Shown here piece by piece: positions 44,822-53,748 of a stretch of 64,000 nt of DNA. The stretch lies in NCBI RefSeq assembly GCF_035934735.1, contig NZ_CP142396.1, positions 1,922,001 to 1,986,000 of the forward strand, written 5' to 3'. Position numbers and translations under genes: made by a program. The notes beneath the pieces were generated by a model. It was not told the origin of the DNA, did not search any database, and was given only the letters and a program-made list of their open reading frames with translations. Within the stretch, counting starts at the first letter, position 1. The number at the start of each line of letters is the position of its first letter. This DNA comes from Sedimentibacter sp. MB31-C6 (GTDB lineage Bacteria; Bacillota; Clostridia; Tissierellales; Sedimentibacteraceae).

Positions 44822-45971
44822 TTTATTAGAAATAAAGGGACTGACAAGTTTTTTTGCTTCTCTAATGGCGATTATAGCAGGACTCCTTTTTGGATTAATA
44901 ATCCTTTTTATAAGCAATAGCGAGCAGGCAATGCCAGCATTTCTTACAATTTTAGTTGGTGGAATTGTAGATGGTACAAAAGGGATAGCGCAAGAACTAT
45001 ATTATGCAACACCAATAATCTTAACTGGTCTTTCTGTCGGGTTTGCTTTTAAAACTGGTCTATTTAACATAGGAGCATCTGGACAGTTTACTTGTGGAGC
45101 ATTTGCTGCAATTTTCATAGGAATTAAATGGACATTTTTACCACCAGGTATTCATTGGCTTATAGCTCTTATTGGCGCTATGATTGCTGGAGCAATATGG
45201 GGAGCCGGTCCAGGACTTTTAAAAGCTTTTTTTAACGTAAATGAAGTTATTACATCAATTATGATGAATTATATAGGCATGTATCTTGTAAACATGGCTA
45301 TAGTAAAGACAGTATATGACTCACTTAAAAATCAAACAAAACCCGTTGCAGCGAGCGCAATCATTCCGAAAGCTGGACTTGATAAGTTGTTTAATGCAAG
45401 CAGTTTAAATATAGGGATTATAATAGCAATATTAATGGTAATAATTGTTTATATTATATTGAACAAAACAACTTTTGGTTATGAATTAAAGGCTTGCGGT
45501 CAAAATAAAGATGCAAGTAAATATGCAGGAATTAATGAAAAGAAAAGTATAATATTATCAATGGTAATTGCAGGTGGATTATCAGGTCTTGGAGGTGGGT
45601 TGTTGTACCTTTCAGGATCAGGGAAGTATCTACAGGTACTTGATATATTAGCACCAGAAGGTTTTAATGGAATTCCTGTTGCACTACTTGGTATGTCTCA
45701 CCCAATTGGAATATTATTTGCTGGATTATTTATTGCGCATATTACAGTTGGAGGATTCAATATTCAGCTTTATTCTTTTGTTCCTGAAGTAATCGATATG
45801 ATTATTGCAGCGATTATATATTGTGGAGCATTTGCATTGTTGTTTAAGAATTTAATTAATAAAATTATAAAGGTAAAATTTAGCGAAAATATGCAAGATA
45901 ATAAAACTAACGATTCTTCAAATGGCGTTTCAACAGAAAAAAGTGAAGAAATCATTAAGGAGGAAAGCTGA
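44805..45971 (+). CDS. nucleoside ABC importer, permease 1
   Basis: 388 residues with about ten hydrophobic segments and the BPD_transp_2 motifs FKTGLFNIGASGQFTCGAF and GINEKKSIILSMVIAGGLSGLGGG. It is the larger of the two permeases (NupB/YufP-like), with a Ser/Glu-rich cytosolic tail. It overlaps the ATPase gene and is followed by permease 2 after 2 bp. Confidence 0.93.
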   Translation: MKKRHNLLEIKGLTSFFASLMAIIAGLLFGLIILFISNSEQAMPAFLTILVGGIVDGTKGIAQELYYATPIILTGLSVGFAFKTGLFNIGASGQFTCGAFAAIFIGIKWTFLPPGIHWLIALIGAMIAGAIWGAGPGLLKAFFNVNEVITSIMMNYIGMYLVNMAIVKTVYDSLKNQTKPVAASAIIPKAGLDKLFNASSLNIGIIIAILMVIIVYIILNKTTFGYELKACGQNKDASKYAGINEKKSIILSMVIAGGLSGLGGGLLYLSGSGKYLQVLDILAPEGFNGIPVALLGMSHPIGILFAGLFIAHITVGGFNIQLYSFVPEVIDMIIAAIIYCGAFALLFKNLINKIIKVKFSENMQDNKTNDSSNGVSTEKSEEIIKEES

Positions 45972-45973
45972 TT

Positions 45974-46927
45974 ATGGAAACATTATATTTTGTTGCACAG
46001 CAAACAATGTATTTTGCAATTCCTCTTTTAATTGTAGCCTTAGGAGGGATGTTTTCAGAGCGTAGTGGAATAGTAAATATTGCATTGGAAGGCATAATGG
46101 TTATGGGAGCGTTTATCAGTATTTCTTTCATAAATATTTTTCAAAGTTCTATGAGTGGACAGCTACTTTTGATTTTAGCAGTTTTAGTAGCCGGATTAAT
46201 GGGAGGATTATTTTCAATTTTACACGCTTTTGCTTCTATCAGATTAAAGGCAGATCAAGTTATAAGCGGTACTGCATTGAATTTATTTGCTCCTGCTTTT
46301 GCTATATTTGTTGCTAGGATGGTTCAAGGTGTTCAACAAGTACAATTTAAAGATACATTTTATATAAGCAAAGTTCCTATTTTAGGGGATATTCCAGTCA
46401 TAGGCTCAATTCTTTTTCGTAATAGTTATATAACTACATACCTTGGTATAGGTATTGCGATTTTATCATGGATAGTGATTAATCATACTCGATTTGGGTT
46501 AAGACTTCGTGCTTGTGGCGAACATCCTCAAGCAGCAGATTCTGTTGGTATTAATGTTTATCGAATTCGTTATGCTGGTGTATTTATTTCTGGGTTTTTA
46601 GCAGGAATTGGAGGACTTGCTTTTGTAATCCCCACATCTACAAATTTTAATGCAACTGTTGCAGGATATGGATTTTTAGCATTAGCAGTTTTAATTTTTG
46701 GTCAATGGAGAACAAAGAGAATTTTTTATGCAGCTTTCTTTTTTGGTATTATGAAGACTTTTGCATCAGCGTATTCAGGTATACCTTTTTTAAAGGGGCT
46801 TCCAATATCAAATGAAGTATACAAAATGATTCCATATATTGCAACTCTAATAGTATTAACATTTTCATCCCAAAATTCTCAAGCACCAAAAGCAGAAGGA
46901 GTTCCTTTTGATAAAGGAAGCAGATAA
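45974..46927 (+). CDS. nucleoside ABC importer, permease 2
   Basis: 317 residues, about nine hydrophobic segments, with the motifs MFSERSGIVNIALEGIMVMGAF and GINVYRIRYAGVFISGFLAGIGG typical of the NupC/YufQ-like permease. It closes the importer operon, which takes up nucleosides bound by the BMP lipoprotein. AAGGAGG sits before the ATG, and a terminator follows. Confidence 0.93.
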   Translation: METLYFVAQQTMYFAIPLLIVALGGMFSERSGIVNIALEGIMVMGAFISISFINIFQSSMSGQLLLILAVLVAGLMGGLFSILHAFASIRLKADQVISGTALNLFAPAFAIFVARMVQGVQQVQFKDTFYISKVPILGDIPVIGSILFRNSYITTYLGIGIAILSWIVINHTRFGLRLRACGEHPQAADSVGINVYRIRYAGVFISGFLAGIGGLAFVIPTSTNFNATVAGYGFLALAVLIFGQWRTKRIFYAAFFFGIMKTFASAYSGIPFLKGLPISNEVYKMIPYIATLIVLTFSSQNSQAPKAEGVPFDKGSR

Positions 46928-46951
46928 TTGAAATAGTAATAACAGAAGATG

Positions 46952-46996
46952 AACAATCCTCATTTATGGTTACATTATTTATGGGGATTGTTTTTA
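46952..46996 (+). terminator. intrinsic terminator
   Basis: AACAATCCTCAT (46952-46963) pairs with ATGGGGATTGTT (46981-46992, one G-U pair), followed by TTTATAT. It ends the nucleoside transport operon. Confidence 0.85.
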
Positions 46997-47080
46997 TATA
47001 TCCATATATATGGTATAATATTTTAAAGATTTTGATAAAACAGTCTTTGAAATTAAAGAATATGATAATAAATTAATTAA

Positions 47081-47109
47081 TTGACGAATTAAATTCAATA
47101 TGGTAGATT
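47081..47109 (+). promoter_or_regulatory. probable promoter of the PAS/EAL gene
   Basis: TTGACG (47081-47086) and TAGATT (47104-47109), 17 bp apart, 74 bp before the start codon. Confidence 0.55.
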
Positions 47110-47183
47110 ATAGTAGATTTAATAATTATGTAAATCATTTAATGTGATAATACAACTGGGTTTTTTGCAGAGGAGTGAAAAGT

Positions 47184-49304
47184 ATGGCTTTTATTTGTGA
47201 TGAAAAATGTAAAGAATTAAATCAGGCTAACAAAAATCTTGCTAAAGCACAAAAGTTAGCCCATATTGGTAGTTGGGAAATGGATATAATTAACAGAAAA
47301 AATTATTGGTCTGATGAAACATATCGAATTTTTGGTATAAATAAAGGGCAATATGATGATTCATATGAAGGATTTTTAAAATTTGTTCATCCAGATGATT
47401 TAGGAGTAATACAAAATGTTTTATCAAATCCTCCTATGTCACAAATTTATGATATGGAATTTCGTATAATTAGATCAGATGGTTCAATACGCAATATATA
47501 TGAATTAATGGAATTTACATTTGATGAGAATAGGAAGCCAATATATATACATGGTACTACTCAAGATATTACAGAAAAAAAAGAAATGGAAAAGTTAATT
47601 GAACAAAAACAGAAAGAAATTGATATAATTCAAAGAAAATTTCAAGTATTAATACAAGAATCTAGTAATGTTTTTGAGATTATTGATTCTGATGGTACAA
47701 TATTATATATAAGTGAGGCAGTTGAAAAAGTTTTTAATTTTAAACCAAAAGAAAGAATCGGTAAAAAAATATACGACTATTATGATGAAATAGAAACAAG
47801 AAAGTTATCCAAGATGATTGAGATAGTTTTAGAGGATTCAAGTAAAAAAGTTAAAGGAGATATAATATATAAAACTAAGACTGGAAAGAAAACATATATT
47901 GAAGTAAATATGAAAAATTTACTACATGAACCATCAATTAAGGGAATAGTTATTGACTTTATGGATATAACACGAAGAGTAGAAATGGAGAAAAAAATGG
48001 CTTATATTTCTACCCATGATGAATTAACTAATTTACCAAATAGAACATACTTTAATAGGAAACTAAGCATTCAATGTCTTCATGCTAAAAATACAAATAC
48101 TAAATTTGCATTAATAATGCTTGATGTGGATGGATTTAAAAATATTAATTATTCGTTGGGATTTGAGCGAGGAAATAAACTTATTAAAGAAATTGTTCTA
48201 AAATTAAGGTCATTTCTAGGAGAGACTATTTTTATTAGTCGCTATTCAGAGGACCATTTTGCTATAATAGTACAAGGATTAAGAAAGCAAGAAGAATATG
48301 AAAGTATAGTTAGAAAATTAATTAAACTATTTTCAAAACCGTTTATAGTTGATAAACTTGAATTAGATGTTACAGTTAATTTAGGCATATGTATATATCC
48401 TGATGAAGCAAAAGATGCAGATTCCCTTAGAAAACAAACTATGAATGCATTAATAAGAGCTAAAAAAGATGGAAAAAATAGATTCAAGTTTTTTTCTATA
48501 GGTTTGGATATTCAAAACTATAAAGAATTTATTATTAGAAATGATTTCCGTCATGCTATTGAAAGGAACGAACTTAGAATATATTATCAACCAATTATAA
48601 ATTTGAAAACAAATGAAATATTAGGCGCTGAAGTTTTAGCTAGATGGGAACATCCTGATTGGGGAATTATAAAACCAGAAGAATTTATTCCATTAGCAGA
48701 AGACACAGGTTTAATTATAGAAGTAGGAAAGTGGATTTTAAGAGAAGTTTGTAGAAACTATAATCAATGGATGATAGAAGGGAAATCAAATATAAAAGTA
48801 GCAGTTAATTATTCTAGCATTCAGTTTTATGAAAAAAAGTTTGTTGAAAATATTTTAAAAACAATAGATGAATTTGATTTAAATCCTAATTTTTTAATTA
48901 TGGAAATTACTGAAAATATATTTTTAGAAAAAGGTGATAATGTAATTTCAAATATAAGCAAATTGCAATCTTATGGGATACAAATAGCACTTGACGATTT
49001 TGGAACTGGTTATTCCTCATTAGCTTATTTAAATTCTTTTAATATAGATATATTAAAACTTGACGGGTCTTTTATAAAGAATATTACTACTGATGAAGCC
49101 AATACTGTTATTACAAAACATGTAATAACTATGGCTCAGGAGCTTAAAATAAAATTAGTCGCTGAAAAAATAGAAAATTTCCAACAATTATCTTACTTGA
49201 AAGAATTAAACTGTTTTGCAGGACAGGGGTACATATATAGTAAACCAGTACCCTTAGGGGATTTTAATGAAATATTGTCTAAAGAAAAATGTATGCCTAT
49301 GTGA
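47184..49304 (+). CDS. PAS-PAS-GGDEF-EAL protein (probable c-di-GMP phosphodiesterase)
   Basis: 706 residues from ATG 47184; an upstream GTG at 47175 overlaps the AGGAG site and is rejected. Order: PAS_3-like fold (about 20-125), second PAS (about 150-260), GGDEF-type domain (about 275-430), EAL domain (about 440-700). The GGDEF active-site loop reads SRYSEDHFAI, so cyclase activity is probably lost. The EAL site is intact: EVLARWEH, NYSSIQF, MEITEN, DDFGTGYSS, KLDGSFI, EKIEN and QGYIYSKP. There are no membrane helices, so it is cytosolic and senses an internal signal through PAS. It stands alone. Confidence 0.9.
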   Translation: MAFICDEKCKELNQANKNLAKAQKLAHIGSWEMDIINRKNYWSDETYRIFGINKGQYDDSYEGFLKFVHPDDLGVIQNVLSNPPMSQIYDMEFRIIRSDGSIRNIYELMEFTFDENRKPIYIHGTTQDITEKKEMEKLIEQKQKEIDIIQRKFQVLIQESSNVFEIIDSDGTILYISEAVEKVFNFKPKERIGKKIYDYYDEIETRKLSKMIEIVLEDSSKKVKGDIIYKTKTGKKTYIEVNMKNLLHEPSIKGIVIDFMDITRRVEMEKKMAYISTHDELTNLPNRTYFNRKLSIQCLHAKNTNTKFALIMLDVDGFKNINYSLGFERGNKLIKEIVLKLRSFLGETIFISRYSEDHFAIIVQGLRKQEEYESIVRKLIKLFSKPFIVDKLELDVTVNLGICIYPDEAKDADSLRKQTMNALIRAKKDGKNRFKFFSIGLDIQNYKEFIIRNDFRHAIERNELRIYYQPIINLKTNEILGAEVLARWEHPDWGIIKPEEFIPLAEDTGLIIEVGKWILREVCRNYNQWMIEGKSNIKVAVNYSSIQFYEKKFVENILKTIDEFDLNPNFLIMEITENIFLEKGDNVISNISKLQSYGIQIALDDFGTGYSSLAYLNSFNIDILKLDGSFIKNITTDEANTVITKHVITMAQELKIKLVAEKIENFQQLSYLKELNCFAGQGYIYSKPVPLGDFNEILSKEKCMPM

Positions 49305-49379
49305 CGATTACAACTTATGATGAAATAAATAAAAGAGGTATAAACAACAACATTAATAATAATTTATAAGGTGATTGAT

Positions 49380-50312
49380 ATGATTATTAATAATTTAAAT
49401 AAGTATATATTAGGAATATTAGATTCAATTAACATTGAACAATATAAAGAAATTAATGTTAGTTTAACCGAAGCATATGATGTTAAAAATATTATTAATA
49501 AGAGGAAAAGAGATTCACATAAAGGAACATATGGCAGAGTAGGTATGATATCAGGTTCAAAGGGTATGGCTGGAGCTGCTGTTTTAAATTTAAATAGTGC
49601 ACTTAGAAGTGGTTCGGGACTTGTTAAAGCTTTTATACCTAATTCCATATATTCAATAGTTGAGTCTATGTCTATTGAAGCATTAACATATGCATTTGAT
49701 GAACAAAATTTATCTTTGAAAGAAGTATATAGTGAAATTATATCCTTTTCAGATGTAATAGCTACCGGCTCTGGTTGTACTAACTTATCTAGTTATAAAG
49801 TTATTTTAGAATATTTGTTAGAAACAGCAACACAACCACTAATAATTGATGCAGAAGGTATAAATGTTTTGAATTTAAACAAGTTAATAAATCATAAACA
49901 GGATATTGTCTTAACTCCCCATTATGGTGAAATGTCTAGACTGTTAAATAAAGATATAAGTAATGTAAGGGAAAACATTATAGATAATGCAAAGGACTTT
50001 ACAAAAAAATATAATGTATATTTAGTTTTAAAAGGAGCTAGAACAGTGCTATCTTGTCCAGATGGGTGTGTATATATTAATACAACTGGAAATCCAGGTA
50101 TGGCTACAGCAGGAAGTGGAGATGTTCTAACGGGTATTATTGCGTCATTTATAGGGCAAAAAATAGAAATATCAAAAGCGATTAGAACTGCTATATATAT
50201 TCATGGATTGTCTGGTGATATTGGAGTAAAACATATAGGAGAATATTCTTTTGTTGCTAGTGATATTATTAAATATTTGCCAGCTGCTTTTAAAGGGATA
50301 AATGCTGATTAA
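49380..50312 (+). CDS. nnrD: ADP-dependent NAD(P)H-hydrate dehydratase (NnrD/YjeF C-terminal domain)
   Basis: 310 residues from ATG 49380 (AAGGTGA 6 nt upstream). The kinase-like fold motifs are HKGTYGRVGMISGSKGMAGAA (about 57-77), LTPHYGEMSRLL and NTTGNPGMATAGSGDVLTGIIAS near the nucleotide site. The enzyme repairs hydrated NADH and NADPH. Many bacteria fuse it to an N-terminal epimerase (NnrE); here only about 45 residues precede the dehydratase, ending in an interdomain-like SLTEAYDVKNIINKRKRDSH. The epimerase must therefore be elsewhere or absent. Confidence 0.92.
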   Translation: MIINNLNKYILGILDSINIEQYKEINVSLTEAYDVKNIINKRKRDSHKGTYGRVGMISGSKGMAGAAVLNLNSALRSGSGLVKAFIPNSIYSIVESMSIEALTYAFDEQNLSLKEVYSEIISFSDVIATGSGCTNLSSYKVILEYLLETATQPLIIDAEGINVLNLNKLINHKQDIVLTPHYGEMSRLLNKDISNVRENIIDNAKDFTKKYNVYLVLKGARTVLSCPDGCVYINTTGNPGMATAGSGDVLTGIIASFIGQKIEISKAIRTAIYIHGLSGDIGVKHIGEYSFVASDIIKYLPAAFKGINAD

Positions 50313-50396
50313 AATTTAGTTATAGAAGATAGTTATGAAGATGATTTAAAATTAATAATATAATTGTTATCAAAATAAGGTTAAAAGGAGTAATAA

Positions 50397-51626
50397 ATGA
50401 GAATTGGTGAATTTGCCAAAAAACATGGTGTTACCCAAGATGCGATTAGACATTATTTAGATATGGGATTACTTGTTGCAGAGAAAAGTGGAGGTCAGTA
50501 TAGATTTAACGAAGCTGACAGTAAAGATCTTGATAGTATTATAGACCTAAAGAAATTAGATTTTACTTTAAATGAAATTCAGAAGATTCTTTCAATTCAA
50601 AGATTAAGTGGCACCAATACAGATGTATATCGTAATCAATACTTGACATTTTTAGAAGAAAAAAAGAAAGAAATAGAAAATGAAATTTCAAGGTATGATA
50701 AAGTTAGTTTATATTTAAAAGATAAAATACATAAAATTAAAAATGAAGAATTAAATGATAGACAAAATTTAGGATTTCCTTTAACTTCATTACATATTTT
50801 GGAATGTCCAATTTGTCATCTCACCATTGATTTGTCAGATGGAATTATAGAAAAAAATATGATTATTGAAGCAAATATTCAGTGCGAATGTGGTTATAAA
50901 GGAATTGTTAGAAATGGAATTTACATAGATGAAACTTGTGTTCGTACAAAAATGTTAAATGGCAATAAGATGCCTTCTAAAGAAGAATATTTAGATAGCT
51001 CTTCTCATAGATATATTAATTTTCTTTATAAGGGAATAGCTTCATTAATTGAATATATTAAAAAATATGGACAAGAACCTAAATATATAATAGAACTTGA
51101 CAATTGTGTTGGCTTTTTTCTATTGCAGTATATAGAAACACTTCCTAAAGATACAGTATATATATTAATTGATTATGATTTAAATAGAATAACACAATTA
51201 AAAAAGAATTTAGAATTATATTATAATCATAATAATTTCATATTTTTATGTTGTGATTATCATAGATTACCTATAAAAAAACAATCTATCGACGTTGCTG
51301 TTGATTTTTGGATGACAAAAACATATGCTATGGGAACTGGTAAATTATTGGTAGATAAAGTATTCCCATTAATGAAGTATAATGGACTTTATACTGCAGC
51401 ATATCCGTACTTTGAAAGAGATACAAAAGATAATATTAAGGTTTCAGAGGAGATGAAGGATTATTTAAATAAGAATATAATTTTGGATAAATTTAAGAAA
51501 TCAGGTATTTCTATAATGGATACAATAGATATTGGTCCTGTTATTGAGGACAATCCATTTAATATTGACACTAAAGGTGCTAGTATTTATCAAGGAATTT
51601 TAGTTGGCAAAAAAACCTCGGGTTAG
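50397..51626 (+). CDS. MerR regulator fused to zinc-ribbon and methyltransferase-like domain
   Basis: 409 residues. The MerR helix-turn-helix is at the start (IGEFAKKHGVTQDAIRHYLDMGLL), followed by a coiled coil (about 80-118). Then CPIC (C137, C140) and CECG (C163, C165) form a likely zinc ribbon. Residues about 225-405 follow the order of a class I methyltransferase: IIELDNCVGFFLLQYIE, ILIDYDLNRITQLKKN, CDYHRLPIKKQSIDVAVDF, then MKYNGLYTAAYPYF. The glycine-rich SAM loop is degenerate (LDNCVGF), so the domain may sense a ligand rather than methylate. The start follows AAAGGAG. It is monocistronic, ending in a strong terminator that overlaps its stop. Confidence 0.8.
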   Translation: MRIGEFAKKHGVTQDAIRHYLDMGLLVAEKSGGQYRFNEADSKDLDSIIDLKKLDFTLNEIQKILSIQRLSGTNTDVYRNQYLTFLEEKKKEIENEISRYDKVSLYLKDKIHKIKNEELNDRQNLGFPLTSLHILECPICHLTIDLSDGIIEKNMIIEANIQCECGYKGIVRNGIYIDETCVRTKMLNGNKMPSKEEYLDSSSHRYINFLYKGIASLIEYIKKYGQEPKYIIELDNCVGFFLLQYIETLPKDTVYILIDYDLNRITQLKKNLELYYNHNNFIFLCCDYHRLPIKKQSIDVAVDFWMTKTYAMGTGKLLVDKVFPLMKYNGLYTAAYPYFERDTKDNIKVSEEMKDYLNKNIILDKFKKSGISIMDTIDIGPVIEDNPFNIDTKGASIYQGILVGKKTSG

Positions 51627-51640
51627 CACGAGGTTTTTAT
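51611..51640 (+). terminator. intrinsic terminator
   Basis: AAAAACCTCG (51611-51620) and CGAGGTTTTT (51629-51638), followed by more T after an A. The MerR-fusion stop codon lies in the loop. Confidence 0.9.
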
Positions 51641-51678
51641 TTTTTTTATAGATAATTTTTAATAATTAGAACTTGACA

Positions 51679-51708
51679 TTGCTTTAGCCCCAAAGATTAA
51701 AATATAAT
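51679..51708 (+). promoter_or_regulatory. probable promoter of the flavin reductase
   Basis: TATAAT (51703-51708) with TTGCTT (51679-51684) 18 bp upstream. A perfect TTGACA at 51673-51678 is 24 bp away, which is too far. Confidence 0.5.
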
Positions 51709-51786
51709 AAAGTGTTAGTGAATTAACAAACAATAGAAATTAATGGTTAAAATGCTGCACTTTAATAATTTAAGGGGAGAGTTAAA

Positions 51787-53592
51787 ATGAAATCTATTAA
51801 GATATTATTAAGTTTATTGTTGTGTTTTGGTTTAATATTCGGGTTAGTCGCATGCACTCAACCAGCTGGAAACGAATCAGAATCAAATGATTCAGATTCT
51901 ATATATAAGGCGGGTACTTATACATCAACAGCTACAGGAAATAATGGTGATATAAGTGTCGAAGTAGTATTTGATAATACTTCAATAAAGTCTGTTAAAG
52001 TTTTAGAACATAGTGAAACTGCAGGACTAAGTGATGCACCTATTGAACGTATACCACAAGAAGTTGTTGAAGGTCAAACTTTAGTAGTAGATGCTGTAAC
52101 TGGAGCTACAAATACTTCTAATGCAATTCTTGTAGCTATAGAAGATTGTGTTAATCAAGCTGGTGGAAATGTAGAGGCTCTTAAAGCAAAAGCAAGTTCT
52201 GACGAAGCGGATAAAACGGTAACTGAATTAAACACTGATGTAGTTATTGTAGGTGCTGGTGGAACTGGTTTAGCTGCTGCCTACTCAGCTCATGAAAATA
52301 ATGCAAATGTTATAGTATTAGAAAAACTTGCATCTATAGGAGGCTCTACGGGATTGTCAGGTGGTGGAATTTCAGCAAACGATACAAGGTTCCAAAGAGA
52401 AGAAGGAATAGAGGATTCAAAAGAGTCATGGATGGATCTTTGGAAAGAGCGCCAAGCAACGAGTAATCCTGACAGTATATATCCAGACTATGATTTCGTA
52501 GATAAGTTTATGGATGAAGCAGTTATAACAACAGAATGGTTAGTAGATAATGTAGGTCACGAATATGGTAGTGTGGAAGGTTTTGGACTTGATCCAGTAA
52601 GAAGAATTCACTTCCCGAAACGTGATGGAGATGTACAGGGTGGTTCACTTTTAATTCAGAATATAGAAAAATCCGTTCTTGGTGAAGGAATAGAAATTTT
52701 AACTGAAACACCAGCAACAGAATTGTTAACTAATGAAGACGGTGATGTAGTAGGTGTTGTAGCAGAAGGAAAAGATGGTAAGTTAATTATAAATGCAGAA
52801 AAAGTAATTTTAGCTGCAGGTGGATATGCTAAAAATGATGAACTTCTAGAAAGATTTATACCAGAGTTGGCAGGTTCAGCTGAATTAAGTGCAGCAACTC
52901 CAGGCTCAACAGGTGATGGGATTTTAATGGCAGAAAAGGTCGGAGCAGCATTATATGAAGACCCTTGGGTTATAGGTTTAGGTGTTGCTAGCAAAATTAA
53001 CGGCACAAGCTCGTTAGGTATGGATTGGACTAAAATGTATGTAAATGGAGATGGTGAGCGTTTCGCAAATGAACAAATGCATTATGCAATTGCAACAAAC
53101 AAAATTGTTGAGCAAGATATTACATGGGCAATTCTGGATTCAAATGATGTAAATGTAAGCCTTATAGAATCTCTAGAAGCAGCTATGCCTACTGAAGAAG
53201 CAGTAAAGGCAGATACATTTGAAGCATTAGCAGAAGCTATGGGCGTTAATGTCGATACATTTGTAGAAAATATGAACTCATATAATGAAGGAACTAAAAC
53301 AGATAATGATGAAATGGGCAAGGAAAAGGAGTATTTAGTAGCTGTAGAAAAAGCTCCATACTATGCAGTTAAACTTTATCCTAAGACTATGGGTACATTT
53401 GCAGGAGTAAAAACTGATGAAAATTTCCAAGTATTGCGTGAAGATAACTCAGTTATAAAGAATTTGTATGCTGGTGGAGAATGCGCAAACAAAGTAATGT
53501 ATAATCAAGTTTATATGTCTGGAAGCGCAGTACAATTTGCACTCACAAGTGGACGTATAGCAGGTGAACATGCTGCACAAAATTTAAAATAA
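51787..53592 (+). CDS. FMN- and FAD-containing lipoprotein reductase (fumarate/urocanate reductase-like)
   Basis: 601 residues. A lipoprotein signal ends LVAC (C23), followed by a short Asn/Ser/Asp linker. The FMN-binding domain (about 38-125) contains DAVTGATNTS, in which T108 is the expected site of covalent FMN attachment by ApbE. The FAD domain starts DVVIVGAGGTGLAAAYSAHE (about 150) with IGGSTGLSGGG and ends NLYAGGECANKVMYNQVYMSGSAVQFALTSGRIAGEHAA. The architecture is that of extracytoplasmic reductases fed by quinone or flavin electron transfer. The HHTMGG-type substrate motif of fumarate reductases is replaced by YPKTMGTFAG, so the acceptor is probably not fumarate. It is monocistronic. 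Confidence 0.88.
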   Translation: MKSIKILLSLLLCFGLIFGLVACTQPAGNESESNDSDSIYKAGTYTSTATGNNGDISVEVVFDNTSIKSVKVLEHSETAGLSDAPIERIPQEVVEGQTLVVDAVTGATNTSNAILVAIEDCVNQAGGNVEALKAKASSDEADKTVTELNTDVVIVGAGGTGLAAAYSAHENNANVIVLEKLASIGGSTGLSGGGISANDTRFQREEGIEDSKESWMDLWKERQATSNPDSIYPDYDFVDKFMDEAVITTEWLVDNVGHEYGSVEGFGLDPVRRIHFPKRDGDVQGGSLLIQNIEKSVLGEGIEILTETPATELLTNEDGDVVGVVAEGKDGKLIINAEKVILAAGGYAKNDELLERFIPELAGSAELSAATPGSTGDGILMAEKVGAALYEDPWVIGLGVASKINGTSSLGMDWTKMYVNGDGERFANEQMHYAIATNKIVEQDITWAILDSNDVNVSLIESLEAAMPTEEAVKADTFEALAEAMGVNVDTFVENMNSYNEGTKTDNDEMGKEKEYLVAVEKAPYYAVKLYPKTMGTFAGVKTDENFQVLREDNSVIKNLYAGGECANKVMYNQVYMSGSAVQFALTSGRIAGEHAAQNLK

Positions 53593-53649
53593 TTAGATTG
53601 TTAGTAATATTATTAAAAATGTAAAATCTATGTATATAAAATAAAGTTG

Positions 53650-53682
53650 AAACGACTGATTTTTTAAAATTGGTCGTTTTTA
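53650..53682 (+). terminator. intrinsic terminator
   Basis: AAACGAC (53650-53656) and GTCGTTT (53673-53679), extended by two G-U pairs, then TTAC. Confidence 0.75.
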
Positions 53683-53748
53683 CATATGTTACGGACAATA
53701 TAGGTTATAACGAATATTATATATTAAAAAATATTTGGAGTGAGTTAT

